From Rhizobium sp. 007 (GTDB lineage: Bacteria; Pseudomonadota; Alphaproteobacteria; Rhizobiales; Rhizobiaceae), in contig NZ_CP064188.1 in the NCBI RefSeq assembly GCF_015353075.1, positions 806,001 to 870,000 of the forward strand: a stretch of DNA of 64,000 bases, in the 5' to 3' direction. A program made the translations under genes and the position numbers. Position 1 is the stretch's first letter. Each line of letters opens with the position of its first letter. The notes beneath the pieces were generated by a model. It was not told the origin of the DNA and ran no database searches. It saw only the letters and a list, made by a program, of their open reading frames with translations. Positions 16,673 through 24,752 of the stretch are shown here, in pieces.

Positions 16673-17179
16673 CTAGGCGCTGAAAGGATGCTTGACGGTG
16701 TCCCGCTGAGCAGTTGCCTCCGCCGCGGTCGGCTTGCCGGTGACTGCGCGCTCAATCGCTTCCTTCGTTGCCCTGTAGTTATAATCTTGGATCTTGGCGT
16801 CGTCTTCTGCTTCCCAGTGGATGAAGACGCCGACGCAGATGAAGACGTCATCGGCTTCGTCGGCGGGAATGATGCCTTCGGCTACGCTGTCTTGGACTGC
16901 CTTTGCCACCGCATGCTGTGCCGGGCCGAACATCTGCACGGCTTGCTTGGCACCCTTAATCGTAACCTTGTTAAACAATATCGTATTCGGCTTGCAGGCC
17001 AGGTTCGGGGCGATGACCGCCAGAAGTGACGTAAACCCGTCCTTGTTGTTCGTGAGCGCATTGCAAAATGCCGTTTCCACTGCGCTTCCACGCGGTCCGA
17101 TCAGAAGATCGATATGCGCGACTTCATTTCCCTCGCCAACGAGTGACTCACCAACCATTACCTTGCTAATCTTTGCCAC
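16673..17179 (-). CDS. fae: formaldehyde-activating enzyme
   Basis: Fae condenses formaldehyde with H4MPT to methylene-H4MPT in the cytosol, the entry step of the pathway. The 168-residue product is highly typical: [18 protein letters not shown] with the conserved His (H22), then [16 protein letters not shown] and [12 protein letters not shown]. The GTG at 17179 was chosen because GGGAGGA lies eight bases upstream and it gives the family N-terminus MAKISKV; the TTG six bases earlier sits too close to that site. About 160 bases separate it from the next upstream minus-strand gene, so it probably has its own promoter, as fits a very abundant enzyme. Confidence 0.96.
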   Translation of the reverse strand: MAKISKVMVGESLVGEGNEVAHIDLLIGPRGSAVETAFCNALTNNKDGFTSLLAVIAPNLACKPNTILFNKVTIKGAKQAVQMFGPAQHAVAKAVQDSVAEGIIPADEADDVFICVGVFIHWEAEDDAKIQDYNYRATKEAIERAVTGKPTAAEATAQRDTVKHPFSA

Positions 17180-17339
17180 GGCCAATTCCTCCCTTGTACC
17201 GTATGGTCAAAAAGTTTCGTCCAAAGAAGCCGTACCACACGAGACACGACGCTCGATGGACAGCTATCCTTGTTCGCAGCACCCTTGACTGGGTCGGTTG
17301 GCCAGATAGCAGCGAGTAAGATTTATTCGCCGGCCAAAT

Positions 17340-18203
17340 TCAAACATCTAAGCTACGATTATGCAAGCCGAACTTCATGTTGCAGACAAAAAGCGTCGCA
17401 ACCGTGAGATCGGCGGAGGTCCCGGGGTTGATATCCCTGTCCTTCAGCCGCCTGTCGAAGTCCAGCAGAATCTCTTCCCGTCTCGGCAAGCGCGTCTCGT
17501 CCATCACCACACGGCGTATTGTGTCTGCCTCTTGCGCAATTTCGGCAGAGAGATCGGTCCCGTGTTTGCGCCCGATATGACTGTCGGGAAACGAGGACAG
17601 GAAGTAAAGATAGACGAAGATTGTCGGCCACATGTCCTCTTCGCCGCGGGCGGCCGCTTCTCTCCACGCCGACAGGCCGCCGTTGAAGATGTCGTCAAAG
17701 CCGTTCGTATATTGTCGGGCGATCATGTCGCGGTCGGCCGCCATGGCCATGGCGTTGACGAGAGACACCGTCGGCTCGTCTCTGACGTCATGTTCTTCGG
17801 CGCTGCCGAGCCCTCCCGGGTTGGTGAGGCGGATTGCGGCGAAGACGTCGCGGGCATCGCCCGCATCCATTTCATCCAATGTCTGCGTGAGGTCCTTGCG
17901 GAAATCCCAAGACGTGCTCTCGGCCGCCTTGGCAAGCGGCGCGCAAAGCAGGAGGATGCCGAGATTGGTGTTCGTTCCCACGCTTTCGCGGGTGGCGGTT
18001 ACCGCACGAAGAACACGCTGACCCACCGATTGAAGCGGTTCGGTGACCGATAGCGAACTGACGGCCGCACTTTGGAGGAATTGATCCGCCGTCATCCGGT
18101 GGCCGTCTGCGAAGCGGTGCACGTTGCCCGGCTTCAAGGCATCGATCTCGGCACGGCAGGCGTCGAGGTAGGCTGCCATGATCTCTTGCCGCGTCAGCGT
18201 CAT
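17340..18203 (-). CDS. triphosphoribosyl-dephospho-CoA synthase (CitG/MdcB)-like protein
   Basis: A 287-residue helical protein related to CitG/MdcB, with the family motif ALKPGNVHRFADGHRM near residues 20-35 and TNTNLGILLLCAPL near 100. True CitG makes the citrate-lyase prosthetic group precursor, but no citrate or malonate decarboxylase genes are here. Members of this family are regular parts of H4MPT gene sets, where they may transfer a phosphoribosyl group; that role is inferred. The ATG at 18203 overlaps the stop of the ATP-grasp gene. It is the last gene of the minus-strand block that starts at the beta-RFAP synthase gene. Confidence 0.8.
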   Translation of the reverse strand: MTLTRQEIMAAYLDACRAEIDALKPGNVHRFADGHRMTADQFLQSAAVSSLSVTEPLQSVGQRVLRAVTATRESVGTNTNLGILLLCAPLAKAAESTSWDFRKDLTQTLDEMDAGDARDVFAAIRLTNPGGLGSAEEHDVRDEPTVSLVNAMAMAADRDMIARQYTNGFDDIFNGGLSAWREAAARGEEDMWPTIFVYLYFLSSFPDSHIGRKHGTDLSAEIAQEADTIRRVVMDETRLPRREEILLDFDRRLKDRDINPGTSADLTVATLFVCNMKFGLHNRSLDV

Positions 18204-19132
18204 GCTGCGGGCCTTTCCTTTACGTCCGGACTGAGAAGCGCGACCATTGCCTGAGCGATGCAATCGGCGACGCGGACGGGGACAACGGATTGCAAGCCGG
18301 TCCAGGCCGGCATGCTGTTGACTTCCAGTACGAGAAGATTGCCTTCGCATCCCTGTACGATATCGATGCCCGCAAAGTCGGTTCCAACAGCGGCGGCGGC
18401 GGCAAGCGCAAGTTCGGCAAGCTTCGGGCGCAGCGGCCCGACGACCGGCTCGGCTTTCGCGCCGCGGGCGATATTGGTGATCCAGCCGTCGGCGCAACGA
18501 CCCATCATGCCGAGAATTTCACCATTGCTGACGAATATCCGGTAATCCCGATAGGGCGGTCCGGCACGCAGTACAAGGCGCTGCAGGTAATAGACATTGT
18601 CGACCTCGTCCGGGTCGGGCAGATCGTCGATCGAACGAATGAGCCTTATTCCGCGTCCCTGCGATCCAAAGAGCGGTTTCAGCACCAGGAGGCCATGCGG
18701 CACCTCGCGCTTAACGACGGTCCTGGCATTGGCGGGACCTTCCACTGCGAACGTTTCCGGCGTTGGCACTCCGGCAGCCGCAAGAAGAAACGTCGTCGTC
18801 GATTTGTCGACACAACGCTCGATTGCTTTGGCGGAGTTCCAGACCGGCACGCCAAGCTGGGTCAGCGCGTGCAAGATGCCGAGACGGCGTGTGATCGCTT
18901 CGAAGCTGCCGCCGGAGATGGAGCGGACGATCACACCGGCCGGAAGGGCTCCATCAAGCGTCGGGATGGCAATGCCTGATGGATACCGGGTATCGAACGC
19001 GATATCGGCAAGCGGGCAGAAGATCGTCTCCGCGCCGAGTTTTCCGAAGGCGCGACGCAACTGTCTCACCTGGCGGTCTGGTTTGTCGGAAAGAATGAGA
19101 ATTTTGTCTGAAATCACCGTCTGTTCAACCAA
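18200..19132 (-). CDS. ATP-grasp ligase, RimK/MptN-like
   Basis: About 310 residues with ATP-grasp features: VLKPLFGSQGRGIRLI for the nucleotide loop, DYRIFVSNGEILGMMGR, and LLVLEVNSMPAWTGLQ with the metal-binding Glu/Asn pair. RimK-type ligases add glutamate; the archaeal homologue MptN adds Glu to tetrahydromethanopterin, which would fit here. The start is uncertain: TTG at 19132, with GGAG seven bases upstream, overlaps the mch stop; ATG at 19165 is the longer choice. Its stop overlaps the CitG-like start. Confidence 0.8.
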   Translation of the reverse strand: MVEQTVISDKILILSDKPDRQVRQLRRAFGKLGAETIFCPLADIAFDTRYPSGIAIPTLDGALPAGVIVRSISGGSFEAITRRLGILHALTQLGVPVWNSAKAIERCVDKSTTTFLLAAAGVPTPETFAVEGPANARTVVKREVPHGLLVLKPLFGSQGRGIRLIRSIDDLPDPDEVDNVYYLQRLVLRAGPPYRDYRIFVSNGEILGMMGRCADGWITNIARGAKAEPVVGPLRPKLAELALAAAAAVGTDFAGIDIVQGCEGNLLVLEVNSMPAWTGLQSVVPVRVADCIAQAMVALLSPDVKERPAA

Positions 19133-20084
19133 GGGATTGCTCCAGCATCTCTCTGTTCCATTCACCGGCGCGGAAGGTGTCGCCTGTCTCGACAGCAGTA
19201 ACGATCACTTCGGCCGGGCTGAAGAGATGCGGATCAATCGCGTAGAAGTCGCCGTTGAATTTCTCGAAGATTTCCGCAAAAGGCTGCCCGTAGTCGCGCG
19301 ACCTGCAGCTCGGCAGCTCTTCGGCGAGCGCGCGCGCGTCTGCCGCGCTGCCTAGAACGAACAGCTGCACCAATCCGCCATAGATGATGGCATCGTTCGT
19401 CCGCCCCATAGCCTGCAGGAAGTCCGGATGAGGCGCTGGAACCGGCGCGCATCCCGTTCCGTCGACAATCGCGTCCAACGGAAAATTGAGGCTGTGGGCC
19501 TTGTGAAGAGCGACCTCCAGTGAGCGCCCGATAATCTGAACGGAGCCTGCAAGACTTTGCGTTGGCGCGTAGATGAAGGTCAAAGCGTCAGGGCCCAGTC
19601 CTGTCGCCTTTGATACCCTTTCGACAACGGCTGGCGGCGGGGCCTTGTCCGTTTCAAGAAGAAGAACTGACGTCGAAGCATCGGTTTCGCTATAGGTAAT
19701 TTCCTCGAAAAGGGGCTCCACGCGCGCCAGCAGACGCGCAGGGCCCGAGCCCATGGCGAAATATTTCTCATGCGAAAGCCGCCAACCCGCATACTGGCTG
19801 CCGAGGCAGGCAAGAACCGGTTGGGAGGAATGGACGGTAACGCTCAACGGCCACTTTTCGTTATGACGATCGAGCACCATCGAGACCGTTCCCAGGCCAC
19901 CCATGCAGATTTCCGCCATCCGCAGACCCACTTCGAGGCCTCCGGGGCTTGCCGCGCCGGCGTCGATGAGATGTTCTCCAAGAGAGCCGCGGCCATATGC
20001 GACGCCAAATCTTTCGTCGTCGGCAATGATCTGATCGATGATCCGTTGCGCATTCCTGTTGAGATGGGCCATTCCGTTCTTCAT
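19125..20084 (-). CDS. mch: methenyl-H4MPT cyclohydrolase
   Basis: Mch hydrolyses methenyl-H4MPT to N5-formyl-H4MPT, the third step of formaldehyde oxidation. The 319-residue product matches the family throughout, for example GLEVGLRMAEICMGGLG, YSETDASTSVLLLET and DGTGCAPVPAPHPDFLQAMGRTNDAI. Start at 20084 with GGAGGAATTCCA before it. It sits between two ATP-grasp genes and overlaps both neighbours, so six genes from the beta-RFAP synthase to the CitG-like protein form one minus-strand unit that mixes catabolic enzymes and cofactor synthesis. Confidence 0.95.
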   Translation of the reverse strand: MKNGMAHLNRNAQRIIDQIIADDERFGVAYGRGSLGEHLIDAGAASPGGLEVGLRMAEICMGGLGTVSMVLDRHNEKWPLSVTVHSSQPVLACLGSQYAGWRLSHEKYFAMGSGPARLLARVEPLFEEITYSETDASTSVLLLETDKAPPPAVVERVSKATGLGPDALTFIYAPTQSLAGSVQIIGRSLEVALHKAHSLNFPLDAIVDGTGCAPVPAPHPDFLQAMGRTNDAIIYGGLVQLFVLGSAADARALAEELPSCRSRDYGQPFAEIFEKFNGDFYAIDPHLFSPAEVIVTAVETGDTFRAGEWNREMLEQSLG

Positions 20085-21220
20085 TGGAATTCCTCCTTCC
20101 AATGCTGCGCTACTTGGTTGACACGGCGCTTGACAGCGCGCTCTGCTGCGGAGGCGGATCGGGCATGCGCCAAGACAGTGCAAACCGGATCGCCGGGGCT
20201 GAGCGCCGAACCCGGCCTTTGATGGTCGGCCGTCAGGTTCGGCCATTTGACATCGGGGAAACAGGAGATGGAACGAGACGTGTATGCAATCGCCGCGGCC
20301 GCAGCCCCGCGATAGACTGGCACGTCGATCCTTTCCCCGCGCACGGCGCGCAAATGCTCAATGAGGAGGGGTGCGCTGTCGGTGTCGAAGATATCCAGCG
20401 TTGCGCCAGGTCGTGGGTTGATTTCGATGAGATGAAGCCCCTCCGGCCCATCGATGAAATCGGCGCTGCAAAGACCCACAAGGCCGCAGTGGCGCGTCAG
20501 CTTGTCGAGCCAGCAACCGATTTGCATTTTCTTTTGCCGGTCAAATCGCATGAGACGGACGGCCCCGCCATAACGAAATGGTGACGTTGGCGAAGGCGAA
20601 GACCATTGCCGGCTGACGCCGATGATGCGGGCGGCACCATTTTGGGCCAGGAAAAGAGCCGAGATGCTGCGGCCGGACATGCGCTGCTGATAATAGTAGC
20701 CTGGCTCGGCAGGCATCGTTGCGACCGGTCTGACATGCGACCCGCCCGAGCCGCCGCCAAGCTTCGTGAGCCAGCCCTCCGGTTTTTCTGGTGACGAGAA
20801 CTGGATCGCCGGATGCGGGATGTCCAAGCTTCGACAAAGTTGGGACAGGTTGGCGGGGTCCTTGATCGCCCGCACGGTTTCGGCGCTGTTGCCGGCAAGC
20901 GGAAACACTCGACCGAGTGCGTCGATGACGTCGGGCTGACGTTCGAAGCCGGAGCCGTAGACCAATGCGGCCGGTTTCTCGTCGCCCATAAGGCGTGACA
21001 ATATGCCGATGATTTTCTCGCGGTCTATTCCCTCGCTTATACTGCCCGACAGGCGCGCCGTCCTCTCCGAAAGGGCGACCGTATCGCAATCGCAGAACAG
21101 ATCGGCCACCAACGGCCGATAGCCGGCACGGCGCGCTGCTGCGGCAAGTGACCGGCCGGAAATGGCCGCGATCAGAATCGCAGGACTATTTTTCGATGCT
21201 GCGGGCAAGGGTAAAAGCAT
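20081..21220 (-). CDS. ATP-grasp domain protein of the H4MPT cluster (orf7 type)
   Basis: About 379 residues; ATP-grasp features include GGGSGGSHVRPV for the flexible nucleotide loop, YYYQQRMSGRSISALFLAQ, and LHLIEINPRPGATLDIF near residue 280 with the metal-binding ligands. It is one of the uncharacterised proteins that travel with mch and mtdB in methylotrophs. The bond it forms is unknown; an amide or glutamyl link on methanofuran or H4MPT is likely. The start overlaps the end of mtdB by about 35 bases and lacks a clear ribosome-binding site, so the first ten residues are uncertain. Its stop overlaps the mch start. Confidence 0.78.
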   Translation of the reverse strand: MLLPLPAASKNSPAILIAAISGRSLAAAARRAGYRPLVADLFCDCDTVALSERTARLSGSISEGIDREKIIGILSRLMGDEKPAALVYGSGFERQPDVIDALGRVFPLAGNSAETVRAIKDPANLSQLCRSLDIPHPAIQFSSPEKPEGWLTKLGGGSGGSHVRPVATMPAEPGYYYQQRMSGRSISALFLAQNGAARIIGVSRQWSSPSPTSPFRYGGAVRLMRFDRQKKMQIGCWLDKLTRHCGLVGLCSADFIDGPEGLHLIEINPRPGATLDIFDTDSAPLLIEHLRAVRGERIDVPVYRGAAAAAIAYTSRSISCFPDVKWPNLTADHQRPGSALSPGDPVCTVLAHARSASAAERAVKRRVNQVAQHWKEEFQ

Positions 21221-22082
21221 CCTGAAAATCATAAATTACCGGTTTTTCAGCGCCGATCATCTGTTTGAACAGCCCCGATTGGGTCTTGTACTTGACATTG
21301 CCGATAGAAAGCGGACCGATGCCGACTGCGGCGGTTTCCCCGAGCGTATCGGCTTTCGCATGGACGGCCAGGCCCTCGATGCCTGCCGGCGGCACGGCGT
21401 TGACATCTGCCGCAACAAGCAGATTTGCCGCCTGGCGCAGTTGTTCGGCAGAGATCACCTTGACGCCAGCCTTGGCCGCGGCCAGCACCACTTCGGCCTG
21501 GCGCAACAATTCCGTCTTCCTTTCTTCCGTCGAACCGTCCGCCGCTGTCACAGTGACGCCGAAGCGGGCCTTGATGGCCTCGGCGATGGCTTCGACACGC
21601 GCAATTCCGTCGTGACCGACCAGCGTGACGTCTGCGCCCTCCTTGGCTGAGATCACGGCGGTGCAGTAGCCGACGACGCCGGTCGCGCCGAAAATGCTCA
21701 CTTTCGTTCCCGCCAGCTCACGATTGTGCAGTTTTCCAAGTGTTTTCTCGACTCTGGCGACCATCGCTGCGGCGGTGGTAAACGAGCCGGCAGGATCGGC
21801 GAAGACAGAAACCTCAAAAGGGGGCACCATTGCCTGCTTTGCGGCATCGATCATGTCGAGTGCCAGGATCGTATCACGCCCGGCAATAAAAATGCCGGTG
21901 GCAACGCCTGCATCCGGGGGACGTGAGAAGACCGCATCCTGGACAAGGCCGGCTATGTCGGCGAGCGCCACGTCCGTGTAAGGAACGACATGGTCATAGC
22001 CCGCATCAAGGGCCATATTGACGTCGAACGGGCTCATCTGCCTCAATGGCGTAAGCATATGGAGAATGGTTTTCCGGCTCAT
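21186..22082 (-). CDS. mtdB: NAD(P)-dependent methylene-H4MPT dehydrogenase
   Basis: MtdB oxidises methylene-H4MPT, the product of Fae, to methenyl-H4MPT. The 298-residue protein shows the dinucleotide loop GATGVVG at residues 132-138 and the MtdB N-terminus (ILHMLTPLRQMSPFDVNMALDAG). It aligns with MtdB rather than MtdA by length and by its partner genes. Start at 22082, 12 bases after the beta-RFAP synthase stop. Reduced pyridine nucleotide made here is a main energy yield of C1 oxidation. Confidence 0.94.
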   Translation of the reverse strand: MSRKTILHMLTPLRQMSPFDVNMALDAGYDHVVPYTDVALADIAGLVQDAVFSRPPDAGVATGIFIAGRDTILALDMIDAAKQAMVPPFEVSVFADPAGSFTTAAAMVARVEKTLGKLHNRELAGTKVSIFGATGVVGYCTAVISAKEGADVTLVGHDGIARVEAIAEAIKARFGVTVTAADGSTEERKTELLRQAEVVLAAAKAGVKVISAEQLRQAANLLVAADVNAVPPAGIEGLAVHAKADTLGETAAVGIGPLSIGNVKYKTQSGLFKQMIGAEKPVIYDFQDAFTLARSIEK

Positions 22083-22094
22083 TTGGCTCGCCTT

Positions 22095-23078
22095 CTAGTA
22101 TGTTTCCCGACCCAGTTCGAATTGCTGCGGTGCCCTCGTTCGCGCGATCTGCGCCCCCTCATTTCTGCCGGCGACGATGCGGATTGTCGTTTGTGTGTCC
22201 ATTAGCGCGGCAGAAGCGACAATCCGCTCGGCAGCCGCCTGAGATGGAGCAAAGGCAAATCCGGTCGGTCCCCAGGAACTTTGCCCGATGCCGACGGCTC
22301 CGCATTCGGCAAGCCTTGCGAGCGTCCTTTCGACCGCCGGACTGGTAAAACGGCCGCCTTGCGCCGGTGCAAAATAATCGCCCAGCGTTTGCTGGATTGC
22401 CGTCACCGCATTGCCGAAAGTGGCAATGTCCTTTTCGAACGCGGCGGGCATGATCTCCATCAGCGCATGGCGGCAGATCGAAGCCGAGCCGGCTGCAGGA
22501 AACGGCGCCAGCGCGCGGAATGCCTTGATTTCAGCGTCCCCGTGAATTCCGTGGGCAAGGCTGTCCAGAACGAGAATGATGCGCCACTCGCTCGGAAACG
22601 GAATGCGGGAAATGACGGTCGGGGTCAGATCGTCCCTGGCCTTGCCCGCATCGAAGATAAGACCGCCTTCCTCGAAGGCCGCAATGCCGATTCCCGATCG
22701 TGCGCCGCGCCCCAGGAAGGCCGCATCTTCGCGGATGTGGAACGGCAAATCATGCAAGCTTCGAAGCGCTGCGGAAACGGCGAGCGCCAGCTGGGTTCCA
22801 GACCCCAACCCGGCATGGGCCGGGATTGTCTCTCGAACCATCACCCGGTGATGGCCTGAAAGCTTGAGACGAGACCGCAGGGCCGTAAGGTGAGCAAAAA
22901 GCCGGGCACTCTCGGGTCCATGGACGCTGGTCTCGGCTGCCCGCGAGACCTCCAGCCGCGTCGATATGCCGTCCAGCGGCAAACCGATACTGCCGAAACG
23001 CGAGCTGTCCTTGCCAGGGATGTCCAGGAATCCGAGGTGCAAGCGTCCAGGAACTTGAATGGAGACGGAGTCCGACAT
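22095..23078 (-). CDS. mptG: beta-ribofuranosylaminobenzene 5'-phosphate synthase
   Basis: Beta-RFAP synthase joins 4-hydroxy- or aminobenzoate to PRPP with loss of CO2, the first committed step of the H4MPT side arm. It belongs to the GHMP-kinase fold, and the glycine-rich loop ETIPAHAGLGSGTQLALAV is clear near residues 84-102, with GIGQSSWGPTGFAF in the C-terminal part. The 327-residue length is as expected. It is the first gene of the minus-strand unit and faces the pterin dehydratase/fhc operon across 114 bases of AT-richer DNA that must hold both promoters. Confidence 0.88.
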   Translation of the reverse strand: MSDSVSIQVPGRLHLGFLDIPGKDSSRFGSIGLPLDGISTRLEVSRAAETSVHGPESARLFAHLTALRSRLKLSGHHRVMVRETIPAHAGLGSGTQLALAVSAALRSLHDLPFHIREDAAFLGRGARSGIGIAAFEEGGLIFDAGKARDDLTPTVISRIPFPSEWRIILVLDSLAHGIHGDAEIKAFRALAPFPAAGSASICRHALMEIMPAAFEKDIATFGNAVTAIQQTLGDYFAPAQGGRFTSPAVERTLARLAECGAVGIGQSSWGPTGFAFAPSQAAAERIVASAALMDTQTTIRIVAGRNEGAQIARTRAPQQFELGRETY

Positions 23079-23192
23079 CGGTTCTATTTCTGAACTTTTT
23101 GATAATCGGGCCCTGAGTTATGTTATCGTATTTTACTACCAGCGCAAGTCTGGGTGACAAACCGGGAGAAAAGAACCAAAGGAGCAGCCGCG

Positions 23193-23585
23193 ATGAGCGA
23201 GGAGACGGAACGGAAACGGGAGCGCGTTTATTCCGAGGACGAAATCGTTTCGAAGCTGCAGGCGGAGCTTCCGCATTGGCGCTACGAAAACGGCTGGATT
23301 CGCCGCAGATACAAAACGCACAATTGGAAATCCACCCTGATGGTCATCAACACGGTTGGACACCTGGCAGAGGCGGCCTGGCACCATCCCGATCTCAAGG
23401 CATCCTATGCGTGGGTGGAGGTGTTGTTGATGAACCATGCCGCCAAAGGCGTGACCGACAAGGATTTCGAACTCGCCAAAAAAATTGAGGACGTCGTCCA
23501 ATGGCAGCCGGGCAAGGCGGACGGTGCTCTCGAAGGCACGCCCAATGCCGATCAGCGATTTGCTTACCTGAAATATGATAGCTGA
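23193..23585 (+). CDS. pterin-4a-carbinolamine dehydratase-like protein
   Basis: A 130-residue PCD/DCoH-family protein. The active-site block HLAEAAWHHPDL followed by YAWVEVLLMNHAAKGVTDKD is complete except that the usual TH is NH. The ATG at 23193 has AAAGGAG 8-9 bases upstream; the longer frame from 23154 lacks a site. PCD recycles hydroxylated biopterin in phenylalanine hydroxylation, but no phhA is here; PCD-like genes are known members of methylotroph H4MPT clusters, so a pterin-related job for H4MPT is more likely. An 81-base gap separates it from fhcB. Confidence 0.84.
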   Translation: MSEETERKRERVYSEDEIVSKLQAELPHWRYENGWIRRRYKTHNWKSTLMVINTVGHLAEAAWHHPDLKASYAWVEVLLMNHAAKGVTDKDFELAKKIEDVVQWQPGKADGALEGTPNADQRFAYLKYDS

Positions 23586-23666
23586 GCTGCATTTTTCGTC
23601 GGATGGACTTCACATTTGACGAAGAACAGATAAATTCACGGGGGCACCAGAAAGTTTCGGAGTGTG

Positions 23667-24752
23667 ATGGTTGCATGGATCGGCAGCCAAACAGTTCCTT
23701 TGCCAGATGCAATTGAGCAGGTGGCAAAGCTTCTGGCAAAGAGCCGCTGCCCGGTATTTTCCATTGAATCGGATGTCCATGGCTCCCGCAGCCTGATTGC
23801 GCTGGCGGAGCGGGTCGGGGCGACCTATGACCACGTGAATGGCCGAAACCTTCTTCAGGAAGTGGCACTTCACACGGATATCGGCGGTTTCTTTGCAACG
23901 GCGACGGAAGTGCGGCGCCGCGCCGACCTCATCATCATCGTGGGCGACATTGCAGCGGCTCATCACGATCTGCTTTTATCGCTTGCGTCAACGGCGGCGG
24001 ATCTTTCGTCGTCAAGCCGAAGGCGTTGGCTTCAGATCAAAGGCAAGGCGCCGGCCGCCGCCAGCGAGCCTCTGCGGCGTTTGAAGGCGATCGAAGTGGG
24101 CTCGTCCGATTTTCCCATCGATGCCGTGCTCGGAAGCCTCAGGGCGATGCTGGCTGGAAGAAAAACATCCGCCCCTCTCGCCAATATCGATACTTTCTTA
24201 AGCGAAATGGCGAGCGCGCGTTTTCCCGTCTTCGTCTTCTCCCATCTCAACGACCCGGCCAGTCTGGCGATGCTGCAAGGCATGCTGGCAGACATCAACA
24301 GAGCCCGGCGGGCGACGGCTCTTTTCCTGCCGTCCGACGACGACGCCTGGGGCATGGTCTTGGCATCGACCTGGATGACGGGCTTTCCGCCGCGTACAGG
24401 CTTTTCGACCGGCTCACCCATCCATGACCCGTGGCTTTGCGACATCGAGCGGATGATTGCAGATAAGGAGGCGGATCTGCATTTGTGGGTATCGGAGCGT
24501 GACGAGGCGCGTCCGCCGAAACGCAGCCAAGTGCCCACGGTCGCGCTGGTGAGGAGTGAACGGCCCGCCGCCGGCGCGTTGGTCACCATTCGTATCGGCA
24601 AGGCTGGTCTTGACCATGACGGCGTGGTCTATTCGAGCCGCATCGGAACCCTAAGATCCGTTGCCGCAACGGCGCCTTCCGCTCTCCCCAGCGTTTATGC
24701 AATCGTCGGGCAACTCGAGCATGCCCTGCAGGAAGAGGGTTTGCCATCATGA
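23667..24752 (+). CDS. fhcB: formyltransferase/hydrolase complex subunit B
   Basis: A 361-residue relative of formylmethanofuran dehydrogenase subunit B (FwdB/FmdB). In bacteria the Fhc complex uses it without the molybdenum/tungsten site: no pterin-binding Cys/Sec or iron-sulfur cysteine motif is visible here, as expected. Visible family blocks include CPVFSIESDVHGSRS and DLIIIVGDIAAAHHDLL. Start at ATG 23667 (CGGAG just upstream; an adjacent GTG is in frame). It overlaps fhcA by four bases and leads the operon fhcB-A-D-C. Confidence 0.86.
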   Translation: MVAWIGSQTVPLPDAIEQVAKLLAKSRCPVFSIESDVHGSRSLIALAERVGATYDHVNGRNLLQEVALHTDIGGFFATATEVRRRADLIIIVGDIAAAHHDLLLSLASTAADLSSSSRRRWLQIKGKAPAAASEPLRRLKAIEVGSSDFPIDAVLGSLRAMLAGRKTSAPLANIDTFLSEMASARFPVFVFSHLNDPASLAMLQGMLADINRARRATALFLPSDDDAWGMVLASTWMTGFPPRTGFSTGSPIHDPWLCDIERMIADKEADLHLWVSERDEARPPKRSQVPTVALVRSERPAAGALVTIRIGKAGLDHDGVVYSSRIGTLRSVAATAPSALPSVYAIVGQLEHALQEEGLPS

